From Streptosporangium sp040640155 (GTDB taxonomy: Bacteria; Actinomycetota; Actinomycetes; Streptosporangiales; Streptosporangiaceae): a DNA stretch of 64,000 nucleotides. The notes beneath the pieces are model-generated. The model worked only from the letters and a program-made list of their open reading frames with translations, made no database searches and had not been told where the DNA came from. Below, one piece after another: positions 25,114-33,786 of this stretch; position 1 is the first letter of the stretch, and every line of letters starts with the position of its first letter. The DNA lies in NCBI RefSeq assembly GCF_040640155.1, contig NZ_JBFABE010000032.1, positions 1-64,000 of the forward strand. Direction: 5' to 3'. The position numbers and the translations under genes are program-made.

Positions 25114-26889
25114 TTACTGGACACCCAGGTTCAGGTAGTCGTACATGTCGAACGCGCCGGTGACGAAGACGTTGGTCGCGCCCTGGGGACGGACGAGGAC
25201 GCTCTTGGACCAGACGCCGGGCAGCACGTAGGCCTGCTCCATGACCCTCTGGTCGATCTCGCCCCAGAGCGCGTCGCGCTCGGCGACCTCGGTCTTCGTG
25301 AAGATCTCGTCGATCTTCGCGTCGATCTCCTTGTCCTTGATGCTGAGGTTGTAGTTACCGCCCGACTCGCGGATGGTGCGGCTGTCGACGATCTGCGACA
25401 TGAAGCCGAAGCCGTCGTTCCAGTCGGCGCCCCAGCCGTTGGTGGCCAGGCCGATGCCGTTCTTCTTCACGAAGTCCGGCTTGCCGGCGTAGAGCGAGAA
25501 GTAGTCACCGGTGGGGTAGCCCTTGAGGGTCAGCTTGATGCCGACCTTGGCCAGCGACTGCTGCAGCGACTCGGCGGTCGCCTTCTCCTTGGGACGGTCG
25601 GCGCGGTAGGCCATGATCGTCTCGAAGCCGTCGGGCTTGCCGCAGGCGGTGAGGGCCTCCTTGGCCTTGGCCGCGTCGCCGGTGCCGGTCGGGTAGAGGT
25701 CCAGCTTCTTCCAGCCGCCGAGGGTCGGGGGCATCAGGCCGGTCGCGATGTCGCCGCCGGCGAACTCGCCGCCGTAGGCGTTCTGCAGGCCCACCCGGTC
25801 CGCGCCGTAGATGATGGCCTTGCGGCAGTCGACGTTGTCGAGCGGGGGCACGTCACCGATGATCGAGGTGTACCAGGTCCGGGTGGCGGTGGGGTTGTCC
25901 GACCGGGCCTTCAGGGCCGGGTCGCTCAGCACGCGGCCGAGCGCGGCCGGCTGGACACCGGTGCCGGCGAGGTCGATGTGCAGGTCGCCGGAGAGGATCC
26001 GGTTGTCGAGGTCGTCGGCGTTGACGCCGAGGGAGATCTCGTAGCCGTCCGGCAGCGCCTTGCGGATCGGGTCGGTCGCGGGGTCCCAGTTCTCGTTGCG
26101 GACCAGCGTGTAGCGCTTGCCGGCCTCGACCTTGTCGAACTTGTACGGGCCCGAGGCGATCACGTGCTCGCGGTACTTGACGCCGGTGTCCTTGTCCTTG
26201 GGGATCGGGATCGTGCCGGGCAGGGCCGCGAAGTTGTCGAAGCCTCCGTAGGCCTTCTTCAGGTGGAAGACGATCGTCTGGTCGTCGGGCGTCTCGATCG
26301 CGGAGTCGGTGTTGACGTCCGGGGTCTTGTAGACGCTCTTGAAGTCCTTCGGCAGGTCCAGCCAGTCGTTGAAGTACGTCGGGCCGTTGACGAAGGTCTC
26401 CTTGTCCATGGACCGCAGGACGGCGTACTTCACGTCCTTGGACGTGATCGGCGTGCCGTCCTCGAACTTCAGGCCCGTGCGGAGCTTGTAGGTCCAGGTC
26501 TTGCCGCCGTCGCTCGCCTCGCCCAGGCTCTCGGCCAGGTCGGGGGCGAGCTTGCGGCCCTCGGCGCCGGGGGCCGGGGTGTAGGTCACCAGCGAGCGGC
26601 CGTAGATGCGGATCAGGTTCCAGGAGAGGCCGTAGTAGGTGTCACCCGGGTCGACCGAGTCCCAGTCCTCGGAGATGGCCATCTTCAGGATGCCACCCTT
26701 CTTGTCGGAAGGGTTGAACACCTTCTCCAGGCCGGCGTTGAAGGCGTCGGCGGCGGCGGGGGCACCCGAGCCGGAGGCGCCGCCACCGGCGGGGGTCGTC
26801 GGCGAGCTGCTGGTACCACCACAGGCGGCGAGCCCGAGGGAGAGAGCGGCACCCGTGGCCGCGAAGGCCAGTGCGGATCGCTTGTTCAT
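25114..26889 (-). CDS. oppA: peptide-binding lipoprotein (SBP family 5), OppA type
   Basis: The extracellular solute receptor of the importer is 591 aa. It has a lipoprotein signal (MNKRSAL start, lipobox LAAC with Cys23), a Ser/Gly/Pro/Ala linker, then the SBP_bac_5 fold with YKLRTGLKFEDGTPITSKDV as the conserved family region. Placement within an opp unit suggests di- or oligopeptides, but family 5 also binds nickel and other ligands. Confidence 0.93.
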   Translation of the reverse strand: MNKRSALAFAATGAALSLGLAACGGTSSSPTTPAGGGASGSGAPAAADAFNAGLEKVFNPSDKKGGILKMAISEDWDSVDPGDTYYGLSWNLIRIYGRSLVTYTPAPGAEGRKLAPDLAESLGEASDGGKTWTYKLRTGLKFEDGTPITSKDVKYAVLRSMDKETFVNGPTYFNDWLDLPKDFKSVYKTPDVNTDSAIETPDDQTIVFHLKKAYGGFDNFAALPGTIPIPKDKDTGVKYREHVIASGPYKFDKVEAGKRYTLVRNENWDPATDPIRKALPDGYEISLGVNADDLDNRILSGDLHIDLAGTGVQPAALGRVLSDPALKARSDNPTATRTWYTSIIGDVPPLDNVDCRKAIIYGADRVGLQNAYGGEFAGGDIATGLMPPTLGGWKKLDLYPTGTGDAAKAKEALTACGKPDGFETIMAYRADRPKEKATAESLQQSLAKVGIKLTLKGYPTGDYFSLYAGKPDFVKKNGIGLATNGWGADWNDGFGFMSQIVDSRTIRESGGNYNLSIKDKEIDAKIDEIFTKTEVAERDALWGEIDQRVMEQAYVLPGVWSKSVLVRPQGATNVFVTGAFDMYDYLNLGVQ

Positions 26890-26939
26890 TTACTGCACCC
26901 CTTGATGGGTAGGGACAACGGGAGACGGAAGATCGGAGA

Positions 26940-27941
26940 TCAGCGGGACGACTTCGGGTCGAGCGCGTCGCGCAACCCGTCGCCGAAGAGGTTGAAGGCC
27001 AGCACCGTGATGAAGATCGCCATGCCGGGGAAGAACATGAAGTGCGGCACGTTGTAGAACTTGACCGCCTGCGAGAGCATGCCGCCCCAGGTCGCCGTGG
27101 GCGCCTGGATGCCGACCCCGAGGAACGACAGCGCCGCCTCGAAGAGGACGTTGGTGGGGATGAGCAGCGTCGCGTAGACGAGGATCGGGGCGATCAGGTT
27201 CGGCAGGATCTCGCGGAACAGGATGTACGGGCCGCGGGCGCCCAGGCTCCGGGCGGCGTCGACGAACTCCCGCTCCCGCAGTGACAGGGTCTGGCCCCGG
27301 ATGATCCTGCCGATGTACGGCCAGTTGAAGAAGCCGATCACGAAGATCAGCAGACCGATGCGCAGCGTGTCCCCCGAGACCCCGAGGCTCTGCTCGAACT
27401 GCCCGAGGACCCCGACCAGCGCCATGGCGAAGACGAGGAGGGGGAAGGCGAGGAAGACGTCCATCGCGCGGCTGATCAGGGTGTCGACCCAGCCGCCGAA
27501 GTAGCCCGCCACCACGCCCATGACGGTGCCGATGACGACGGAGAGGAAGGTGGCGAGGACCGCGATCAGCAGTGAGATGCGCGCCCCGTAGATCACCCTG
27601 CTGAAGAGGTCACGGCCGTTGACCGGCTCCACGCCGAAGAGGAACTCCCCCCCGATGCCCGTGCCGCCCTTGGGCGTCATGGTGGAGGTGTCGATCATCT
27701 CCTGGTGGAACTCGTTCGGCGGGTGGCCGAAGACGCTGACGATCAGAGGCGCGAAGATCGCGGTGAGGATCAACAGGACGACCACGCCCGCACCGATGAG
27801 CGCGACCTTGTCGCGCTTCAGGTGCATCCACGCGATCTGTCCGAGCGAGCGGCCTTGGATGGCCTTGGCGTCCGACCCGGCGAGCACTGCCTCCGGCGGG
27901 ACCTCGGCGGGCTTGCCGGGTGCGTCGAGCGGTGCGGTCAT
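26940..27941 (-). CDS. oppC: oligopeptide ABC transporter permease, OppC type
   Basis: The 333-aa permease has an N-terminal cytoplasmic tail (about 50 residues), six membrane helices and the EAA loop EFVDAARSLGARG. The ATG at 27941 is chosen over an upstream in-frame start because homologous OppC proteins begin with such a short hydrophilic tail. It is the first gene of the unit, giving order C-A-B-D-F. Confidence 0.92.
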   Translation of the reverse strand: MTAPLDAPGKPAEVPPEAVLAGSDAKAIQGRSLGQIAWMHLKRDKVALIGAGVVVLLILTAIFAPLIVSVFGHPPNEFHQEMIDTSTMTPKGGTGIGGEFLFGVEPVNGRDLFSRVIYGARISLLIAVLATFLSVVIGTVMGVVAGYFGGWVDTLISRAMDVFLAFPLLVFAMALVGVLGQFEQSLGVSGDTLRIGLLIFVIGFFNWPYIGRIIRGQTLSLREREFVDAARSLGARGPYILFREILPNLIAPILVYATLLIPTNVLFEAALSFLGVGIQAPTATWGGMLSQAVKFYNVPHFMFFPGMAIFITVLAFNLFGDGLRDALDPKSSR

Positions 27942-28205
27942 ACAGGTGGCCCCCTGGATCCCAGACGACATTGTCCGTCGGCTCGCCGCCGGGTTCGGAC
28001 GACGAGCCGTGAGTCTGTGGGCCAGTTTTCTTGGTCCCGTGCGCAGAATCTACGGGCTGAACTGCGATGACCAGTCCCCTGAGGCGCTATGTGGCTTAAC
28101 TGTGATTCACGCGAAATTCATTTGTTTTGATCCCGCGAAAAATGTCCGGGCGCCGTTCCGCTTCTGTCTCGGAACCGTGACATTGAAACGGGCCGTCACC
28201 GTACG
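27942..28205 (-). promoter_or_regulatory. upstream region of the opp unit
   Basis: This 264-bp non-coding stretch has an unusually AT-rich core (about 28075-28150). It must hold the opp promoter. I see no consensus -35/-10 pair and no strong palindrome. Confidence 0.4.
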
Positions 28206-28793
28206 TCATCCGATTCCGCGGCGCTTGAGGATGTCCTCGATATCGGAGAAATCGTCGTCGGCGGCGGGCTTGCCGGCGGCGCGGGGCGTGCCGGGCCGGG
28301 CCGCGGGGGCCTGGGCGGGCGCGGCCTGGTCCCTGGGGGTGCGCTTGGGCAGCGGCTGGGTGGGGGCCGTCGCGCCGGGCAGCCCGGCCCGTTCCCGCCC
28401 GGCCGTGGCCGCCGCGGCCGAGGTTCCGGAAGTGGCCTGGGCGGCAGACGCCGACCGCCCGGAGGAGGCCCCCGACGCCGCGGCCTTGAGCCGCCGGCCG
28501 CGCAGGAACCCCGAGATCAGGAAGAGCAGCACGGACAGCCCGGCCACCCCCACCCCGGCCCACACCACGGGGTTGAGCGCCAGGCCGGTGACGAATCCGA
28601 CGATCGCCGTGCCGATCTGCCACAGGGTGGGCAGCGCCCCGGTCAGGTAGGCCGCGACCGGCAGCAGCGACCAGGCCATCGCGCGCAGCCCGGCGGCGGC
28701 CCCCCGGCGCCGCATCAGCAGGAAACTCAGCACCAGCCCCACCCCGGTGATCCCGGCGCAGAGCGGCAACCATGCGATCTGTCCGAACGACAT
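28206..28793 (-). CDS. multi-pass membrane protein of an actinobacterial family
   Basis: The 195-aa protein starts MSFGQIAWLPLCAGITGVG and has about four hydrophobic helices in residues 1-110. An Ala/Ser/Pro-rich cytoplasmic tail follows and ends in an acidic-then-basic motif (FSDIEDILKRRGIG). Similar actinobacterial proteins are sometimes labelled cellulose synthase, but no glycosyltransferase domain is present. The conserved C-terminal tip suggests a docking role. Function unknown. Confidence 0.7.
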   Translation of the reverse strand: MSFGQIAWLPLCAGITGVGLVLSFLLMRRRGAAAGLRAMAWSLLPVAAYLTGALPTLWQIGTAIVGFVTGLALNPVVWAGVGVAGLSVLLFLISGFLRGRRLKAAASGASSGRSASAAQATSGTSAAAATAGRERAGLPGATAPTQPLPKRTPRDQAAPAQAPAARPGTPRAAGKPAADDDFSDIEDILKRRGIG

Positions 28794-28855
28794 AGCGAAC
28801 CCCCTCGTATCGGCGTACCCGTCCTCCATCCTGGCACGTGGAATCGGGACGGGGT

Positions 28856-28887
28856 CTCCTTCCCAAGGAGGGATCACCCCTTAGGGG
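28856..28887. repeat. two adjacent short inverted repeats
   Basis: CTCCTT-CCC-AAGGAG (28856-28870) is followed at once by the near-palindrome CCCCTTAGGGG (28877-28887). They lie upstream of the 4-TM gene and downstream of the HAD gene. They could be an operator or a weak terminator. Confidence 0.35.
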
Positions 28888-28926
28888 ATGGGACCGCCGT
28901 CGCGCCCCGCCTCAGGGAGATCCCCC

Positions 28927-29577
28927 TCAGGGACGGGTGGCCGACAGCGCGCGCAGGGCCGCCACGTCGACCTCCAGCAGCGAGCCGACCACCAGCCGTC
29001 CCGGCGCCCCGGGGATCGGCAGCACGCTCGGCACCGCCACCACCCGGCATCCGGCCGCGGTCGCCGCCGTCACCCCGTTCGGGGAGTCCTCCAGAGCGAC
29101 GCAGCGGGACGGCTCGGCGCCCAGCAGCCCGGCGGCGGTCAGGTAGGGCTCGGGGTCGGGTTTGTGCCTGGTCACGTCGTCGCCGGTGACGATCCGGTCG
29201 AAGTGGTGGGCGCCGATGCCGCGCAGGCACGCCTCGGCGATCGGCCGGGCCGAGGAGGTGACCAGGGCGGTGGCCAGGCCCTCCCGGCGCACCTCGGCCA
29301 GCAGGGCGGCGGCGCCGGGCATCATCTCCACCCCGCCCGACAGGCGGGTGATCATGCCGTCCACCATCCAGGTGGCCACCTGTTCCGGTGCGGCGCCGGA
29401 GCCGGAGACGCGGAGCATGTAGGCCACGCTGGAGGCCATGGAGCCGCCCACCAGGTTCTCCTGGTCGGCGGGCGTCCAGCCGGCGCCGAGCCGCTCCATC
29501 ACCTCGGCCTCGACCTGGAACCAGATCTTCTCGCTGTCCACGAGGAGCCCGTCCATGTCGAACAGGACCGCCTGCAT
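28927..29577 (-). CDS. HAD-superfamily hydrolase (beta-phosphoglucomutase/phosphatase-like)
   Basis: The 216-aa HAD subfamily IA protein has motif I FDMDGLLVDSE (nucleophile Asp), motif II Thr/Ser in ALVTSSAR, motif III Lys in RHKPDPEPY, and motif IV ALEDSPNG. The DGLLVDSE form is typical of sugar-phosphate phosphatases and beta-phosphoglucomutases. The ATG at 29577 is preferred over one nine codons upstream. The substrate is unknown. Confidence 0.87.
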   Translation of the reverse strand: MQAVLFDMDGLLVDSEKIWFQVEAEVMERLGAGWTPADQENLVGGSMASSVAYMLRVSGSGAAPEQVATWMVDGMITRLSGGVEMMPGAAALLAEVRREGLATALVTSSARPIAEACLRGIGAHHFDRIVTGDDVTRHKPDPEPYLTAAGLLGAEPSRCVALEDSPNGVTAATAAGCRVVAVPSVLPIPGAPGRLVVGSLLEVDVAALRALSATRP

Positions 29578-29894
29578 CGTCTCGTCCCCCCGATCGCCGG
29601 TCATGCGCCGGGACGTCCGGCCTCGGGGCGGTGGACGGCCCGCGCCGCCCCGGCGGCGCCCGCCGCCCGTCGGGCCGGGACGTCGCGAAGGGACGGCGTG
29701 AACGGCGTGACCGGGACGGACGGGGTGGTCAGGGTGGTCAGGGTGGTCAGGGTGGTCAGGGTGGTCAGGGTGGACGGCATGCGCGGGGTGCTCGTCATGG
29801 GGGCAAGGGTACCGGGGCCGGTCCGGGGGGTTATCGTTCGTGAAGGCAATTGAACGTCGCGTCCAATTACTCTCGTGACCCGTGTGAGGTAACG
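29578..29894. repeat. intergenic region with a 9-bp minisatellite (29724-29773)
   Basis: This 317-bp spacer separates the divergent HAD and USP genes. It holds 5.5 perfect copies of GGTGGTCAG at 29724-29773. An AT-richer segment (29831-29870) with the palindrome CAATTG lies close to the USP gene and is the likely promoter area. I see no gene here. Confidence 0.75.
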
Positions 29895-30353
29895 ATGACG
29901 ACCTACGGCACCATCCTCGTCGGCACCGACGGCTCCCCCTCCTCCTTCGGCGCGGTCTCCTCGGCCGCCTCCCTGGCCGCCGCCACCGGCGCCGTCCTCG
30001 TGCTGGCGTGCGCCTACGCCCCGATGCGCGAGCGCGAGCGGACCGCCGCGGCCGACGCCCTCGGCGATCTCTCCTACAAGGTCACCGGCTCCACCCCGGC
30101 CGACGACGCCCTGCGGGCCGCCCGGGAGCACGCGGTCGCCGCGGGCGCCCGGACGATCGAGCTTGCCGCCGAGGAGGGCGACGCCGTGGACGTGCTGGTC
30201 TCGCTCGCGGACAGGCTCGGGGCCGATCTGGTGGTCGTCGGCAACCGGGGGCTCAACAGCCTGGCCGGGCGCCTGCTGGGCTCGGTGCCGTCCGCCGTGT
30301 CGCAGCGTGCGGGCCGCGACGTCCTGATCGTCCACACCACCTCGGGTAGGTGA
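29895..30353 (+). CDS. universal stress protein (UspA family)
   Basis: The 152-aa single USP domain starts MTTYGTILVGTDGSPSS and has the ATP-binding motif GNRGLNSLAGRLLGSVPSAV near the C-terminus. The Gly-rich loop and the following Ser suggest an ATP-binding rather than UspA-type member. The ATG at 29895 follows TGAGGT. It is monocistronic and upstream of the PAC2 gene by 64 bp. Confidence 0.9.
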   Translation: MTTYGTILVGTDGSPSSFGAVSSAASLAAATGAVLVLACAYAPMRERERTAAADALGDLSYKVTGSTPADDALRAAREHAVAAGARTIELAAEEGDAVDVLVSLADRLGADLVVVGNRGLNSLAGRLLGSVPSAVSQRAGRDVLIVHTTSGR

Positions 30354-30417
30354 CGTGAGGCCCCCCTCACCGCATAGGCTTAGCCGGATAGGACGGTAAG
30401 GCGAAAAGGAGGGGCGC

Positions 30418-31272
30418 GTGATCGAAATCGAAGGTCTGCCCGAGCTCGTCGACCCGGTGATGATCGCCGCGTTCGAGGGGTGGAACGACGCGGGCGAGGC
30501 CTCGAGCGGCGTGATCGCGCACCTGGAGGACGAGTGGAAGGCCACTCCCCTGGTCGCCCTGGACCCCGAGGACTACTACGACTTCCAGGTGACCCGCCCG
30601 ATCGTCGAGATGGGTGAGGGCCTGACCCGCTCCATCACCTGGCCCACCACCAAGCTCTCGGTGGCCAGGCCCCCCGGCGTCGACCGCGACGTGGTGCTGC
30701 TGCGCGGCATCGAGCCCAACATGCGCTGGCGGGCGTTCTGCGAGGAGATCGTGGTCGTCTGCCGTGAGCTGGGGGTCGAGCTGGCCGTCCTGCTCGGCGC
30801 GCTGCTCAACGACTCGCCGCACACCCGCCCGGTGCCGATCGTGGGATCGGCGACCGACGAGGGCCTGGCCAGGGCGATCAACCTGGAGCTGAGCCGCTAC
30901 GAGGGCCCGACCGGCATCGTCGGCGTGCTGCAGCACTCCCTGGGCGCCGCCGGCGTGCACGCCGTCTCGCTGTGGGCCTCGGTGCCGCACTACGTGGCCC
31001 AGCCGCCCAACCCGAAGGCCACCATGGCGCTGCTCAGCCGGATGGAGGACCTGCTCGACATCCCGATGCCGCTGGGCGAGCTGGCCGAGGAGTCCCGGGC
31101 CTGGGAGCACGGCGTGGACGAGCTGGCCTCCCAGGACAGCGAGGTCGCCGAGTACGTCAAGGAGCTCGAGGAGCGCAAGGACGCCGCCGAGCTGCCCGAG
31201 GCGAGCGGCGACGCCATCGCGGCCGAGTTCGAGCGCTACCTGCGCCGCCGCGACCGCGACTCCGACGGCTGA
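30418..31272 (+). CDS. PAC2-family protein (ParJ-like)
   Basis: The 284-aa protein carries a PAC2 domain (DUF75), visible as AFEGWNDAGEASSG near the start and LLGALLNDSPHTRPVPIVG in the middle. In Streptomyces coelicolor the PAC2 protein ParJ (SCO1662), encoded next to mshC, modulates ParA assembly during spore chromosome segregation. The family is otherwise compared with proteasome-assembly chaperones. The GTG start has AAAGGAGG upstream. Here mshC lies 11 kb away, beyond a nitrate operon. Confidence 0.85.
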   Translation: MIEIEGLPELVDPVMIAAFEGWNDAGEASSGVIAHLEDEWKATPLVALDPEDYYDFQVTRPIVEMGEGLTRSITWPTTKLSVARPPGVDRDVVLLRGIEPNMRWRAFCEEIVVVCRELGVELAVLLGALLNDSPHTRPVPIVGSATDEGLARAINLELSRYEGPTGIVGVLQHSLGAAGVHAVSLWASVPHYVAQPPNPKATMALLSRMEDLLDIPMPLGELAEESRAWEHGVDELASQDSEVAEYVKELEERKDAAELPEASGDAIAAEFERYLRRRDRDSDG

Positions 31273-31332
31273 GGCCTCACAGGCGCCGGCGGCCCGGGCC
31301 GGTGGCGCCGAGGCCCCGGGAAGACGCCCGGC

Positions 31333-32067
31333 TCAGGCCGGGCGCGGCATCTCCCGCAGGCTCCGCCGCGCCCGGCCGGCACCGGCGGCCGCCGCCGTGC
31401 GGCGGGCCTGGTCGAAGCGGGTCCAGATCAGCGCGGCCAGGTCGGCGTCCACCCCCAGGGGCTGGGAGACCAGATCGGCTCCGGCCGCCTCCAGACGGCC
31501 CTGGAAGAACCCGGGCGCCAGCAGGTAGGAGGCCAGCGCGACCCTCGGCGCGGGTCCCGAGCGCGACCGCTCCAGGGTCTCGGCGACCGTGGGGGTGCCG
31601 GCGGCGGCGAAGGCCGCGCTGACCGGGCGGGCGAGCCGGACCGACAGCAGCCGGGCCGCCGCCCGTACGTCGGCGAGGGCCGCGGGGTCGGAGGAGCCCG
31701 CCGCCCCCAGGATCACCGAGTCCGCCGTCCGCAGGCCGGCGGCGGCCAGGCGCCGGGCCAGGACGGCGGCCAGCAGCGGATGCGGTCCCAGCGGGGCCGC
31801 GACCACGGCGTCCGGCCTGGCCGCGGCCACCACCGAGGGCAGGTCGACGTGTACGTGGTAGCCGCCCGCCAGCAGCAGCGGGACCACCACGACGGGACCG
31901 GTCAGGCCGGCGAGGACATCGGCCAGCAGGGGCGAGCTGATCTCCAGGAACGCCTGCTCGACCCGCGTCCCCGGCCGTCCGGCGCGCACCAGGTCGCACA
32001 GTCCGGCCACGGTCTCCTCCCCCCTGGCACTGCGCGTCCCGTGCCCGGCCAGGACCAGCGTCGTCAA
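31333..32067 (-). CDS. CbiX/SirB-type sirohydrochlorin chelatase
   Basis: The 244-aa protein has the chelatase hallmark LVLAGHGTR at the start and PLLLAGGYHVHVDLP (active-site His) near residue 66, with two repeat halves. It inserts Fe2+ (siroheme) or Co2+ into sirohydrochlorin. As the last gene of the nitrate/nitrite operon it most likely makes siroheme for NirB. The TTG start overlaps the HemD stop (TTGA), so the genes are coupled. Confidence 0.85.
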   Translation of the reverse strand: MTTLVLAGHGTRSARGEETVAGLCDLVRAGRPGTRVEQAFLEISSPLLADVLAGLTGPVVVVPLLLAGGYHVHVDLPSVVAAARPDAVVAAPLGPHPLLAAVLARRLAAAGLRTADSVILGAAGSSDPAALADVRAAARLLSVRLARPVSAAFAAAGTPTVAETLERSRSGPAPRVALASYLLAPGFFQGRLEAAGADLVSQPLGVDADLAALIWTRFDQARRTAAAAGAGRARRSLREMPRPA

Positions 32068-33233
32068 AGGCCCTCACCGCGGTCGCAGGCCAGCCGGTAG
32101 CCGCGCTTGACGACCGTCTCCACGATCCCCGAGGGGCCGAGGGCGCGGCGCAGGCGGGTGATGGCCATCTCGACCGCGTGCTCGGCCGAGTCCCGAGAGG
32201 GTCCTCCCGGGAGCACGACGCGAAGGTCGGAGCGGGCCACCACGTGTCCCGGCTTGTCGGCCAGGCGCTTGAGGACCGCCATCGGCGCCGGCGGCAGCGG
32301 CTTCAGCTCCCCGTCCACGGCGACGGCGTGGCCGCGGATCTCCAGGCGGTGACCGCCGGCGGTCAGCCGGGTGACGCTGTGCTCGGGCAGGTGCCGGGCG
32401 AGCGTGCGGGCCAGGGTGCCCAGCCGGGAGCGTTCGGGCTGCACGGTGCGCACCCCCCGGGCCTCCAGGGGGGCCGCGGTGACCGGGCCCACGCAGGCGG
32501 CCACGACCGGGCCGGCGAACGCGGCGATCAGCGCGTCCTCCAGCCCCTCGGCGCGGGCGGAGTTGAGCATGGCCAGCACGGCCGGGGCGCTGGTGAACGC
32601 CACGGCGTCCACCCCTCCGGAGATCGCCTGGCTGACCAGGCGGCGCAGCGGCGACACGTCGCGGTAGGGCAGCCACCGGTAGACCGGCACCTCGATGACC
32701 TCCGCCCCGGCCTCGCGCAGCGCGGCCACGAAGCCGGTCAGCGGCTCCCCGTGCAGTTGCACGGCGATGCGGCGCCCGCGCAGGTCCTGGGCCAGCAGGT
32801 ACTGCTTGACCTCCTCGCACGACTCGGTGGGCGGGGTCCAGTGGTCGGTCAGGCCCGCGGCCCTGACCGCGCCGCGCGCCTTGGGCCCGCGGGTCAGCAG
32901 CCGGGCGGCGGCCAGGTGCCCGGCGAGCTCGCCCGACAGGCCCCAGCCCTCCGCCGCGGCCATCCAGCCCCGGAAGCCCACGCCGGTGGTGACCACCACG
33001 TCGTCGACGGGGGCGGCCAGGCTGGTGCGGGTGGCGGCCAGCAGTTCGGCGTCCTCGGCCAGGGGCACCAGCCGGATCGCCGGGGCGCGCACCACCCTGG
33101 CGCCCCGGCGTTCCAGCAGCGCGCAGAACTCCTCGCGCCGGCGGGTGGCGGTGACCCCGATCGTGAACCCGGCCAGCGCGTCGGGCGCGGTCTCCGGAGA
33201 GCCGAGGTGGTCGTCGGCGGCGGTGATGCTCAT
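32064..33233 (-). CDS. uroporphyrinogen-III synthase fused to an OmpR-type winged helix
   Basis: The 389-aa bifunctional protein has residues about 20-275 as a HemD domain (IGVTATRRREEFCALLERRG, later ITSAPAVLAML-like AFTSAPAVL). Residues about 290-385 form a winged-helix DNA-binding domain ending IVETVVKRGYRLACD, the typical C-terminus of OmpR/PhoB effectors. No receiver domain is present. Similar HemD-wHTH fusions are known in actinobacteria near nitrite-reductase genes. It may both supply siroheme precursor and regulate this operon. Confidence 0.87.
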   Translation of the reverse strand: MSITAADDHLGSPETAPDALAGFTIGVTATRRREEFCALLERRGARVVRAPAIRLVPLAEDAELLAATRTSLAAPVDDVVVTTGVGFRGWMAAAEGWGLSGELAGHLAAARLLTRGPKARGAVRAAGLTDHWTPPTESCEEVKQYLLAQDLRGRRIAVQLHGEPLTGFVAALREAGAEVIEVPVYRWLPYRDVSPLRRLVSQAISGGVDAVAFTSAPAVLAMLNSARAEGLEDALIAAFAGPVVAACVGPVTAAPLEARGVRTVQPERSRLGTLARTLARHLPEHSVTRLTAGGHRLEIRGHAVAVDGELKPLPPAPMAVLKRLADKPGHVVARSDLRVVLPGGPSRDSAEHAVEMAITRLRRALGPSGIVETVVKRGYRLACDRGEGL

Positions 33234-33299
33234 CTGTCGTTCACCACTCCTTCGTGGACGTCCGGCCGGGAGGGCGGTCGGGGCGAGCCCCGCGCGTGC

Positions 33300-33653
33300 T
33301 CACGCCGCGCTCACCTCGACCGCCCCGCCGGCCAGCCGGACCGGGTAGATCGGCACGGCCACCGGCTCCTCGTCCAGGCACGCCCCGGTGACCAGGGAGA
33401 AGGCCTGCTTGTGCATGGGAGAGACGACGATGGGCTCGCCCGCCCGGGTGCCCACGATCCCCCGGGAGAGGACCTGGGCGCCGCTGAACGGGTCGCGGTT
33501 GCCGATCGCGTACAGGGCACCGTCGAAGGTGCGGAACAGCGCGATCTGGTGGCCGCCGACGAGCGCGCAGGCTCCGCGCTCGGGCAGCAGGTCGGTGTAG
33601 GAGCAGACCGGCGTCCAGACGGTCGTCTCCAGGTCTTCGCGTACGGCGGTCAT
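33300..33653 (-). CDS. nirD: nitrite reductase small subunit
   Basis: The 117-aa Rieske-like beta subunit of assimilatory NADH-nitrite reductase contains WTPVCSYTDLLPERG and SPMHKQAFSLVTGACLDEE. The Fe-S ligands of true Rieske proteins are absent, which is normal for bacterial NirD. The ATG at 33653 is chosen; the upstream in-frame extension is a repetitive RTTRMTRM run from a minisatellite. It follows nirB and precedes the HemD fusion. Confidence 0.9.
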   Translation of the reverse strand: MTAVREDLETTVWTPVCSYTDLLPERGACALVGGHQIALFRTFDGALYAIGNRDPFSGAQVLSRGIVGTRAGEPIVVSPMHKQAFSLVTGACLDEEPVAVPIYPVRLAGGAVEVSAA

Positions 33654-33743
33654 CGGCGCGGGCCTTTCTGCTCGGACTGCTCGGGTCATGCGGGTCATGC
33701 GGGTCGTTCGCGTCATGCGGGTCGCTCGGTGCGGCGGTCCGGG

Positions 33744-33776
33744 CGGTCGTGCCGGTCGTGCCGGTCGTGCCGGTCG
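33744..33776. repeat. 9-bp minisatellite between nirB and nirD
   Basis: CGGTCGTGC is repeated 3.7 times. A second short array of GGGTCATGC-like units sits at about 33683-33720. Both are non-coding. Confidence 0.8.
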
Positions 33777-33786
33777 GGGGCCCGGC

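Noticed and set aside
24277..27057. 926-codon plus-strand frame across oppB/oppA/oppC
   Set aside because: It spans several real minus-strand genes and their spacers, and its composition is that of a shadow frame.
28206..28793. Cellulose synthase (a label sometimes used for this family)
   Set aside because: No glycosyltransferase motif is present; the protein is a small multi-TM protein with a disordered tail.
33300..33653. Degenerate NirD lacking Rieske cysteines
   Set aside because: Loss of the Fe-S ligands is normal for bacterial NirD, so it is not a sign of decay.
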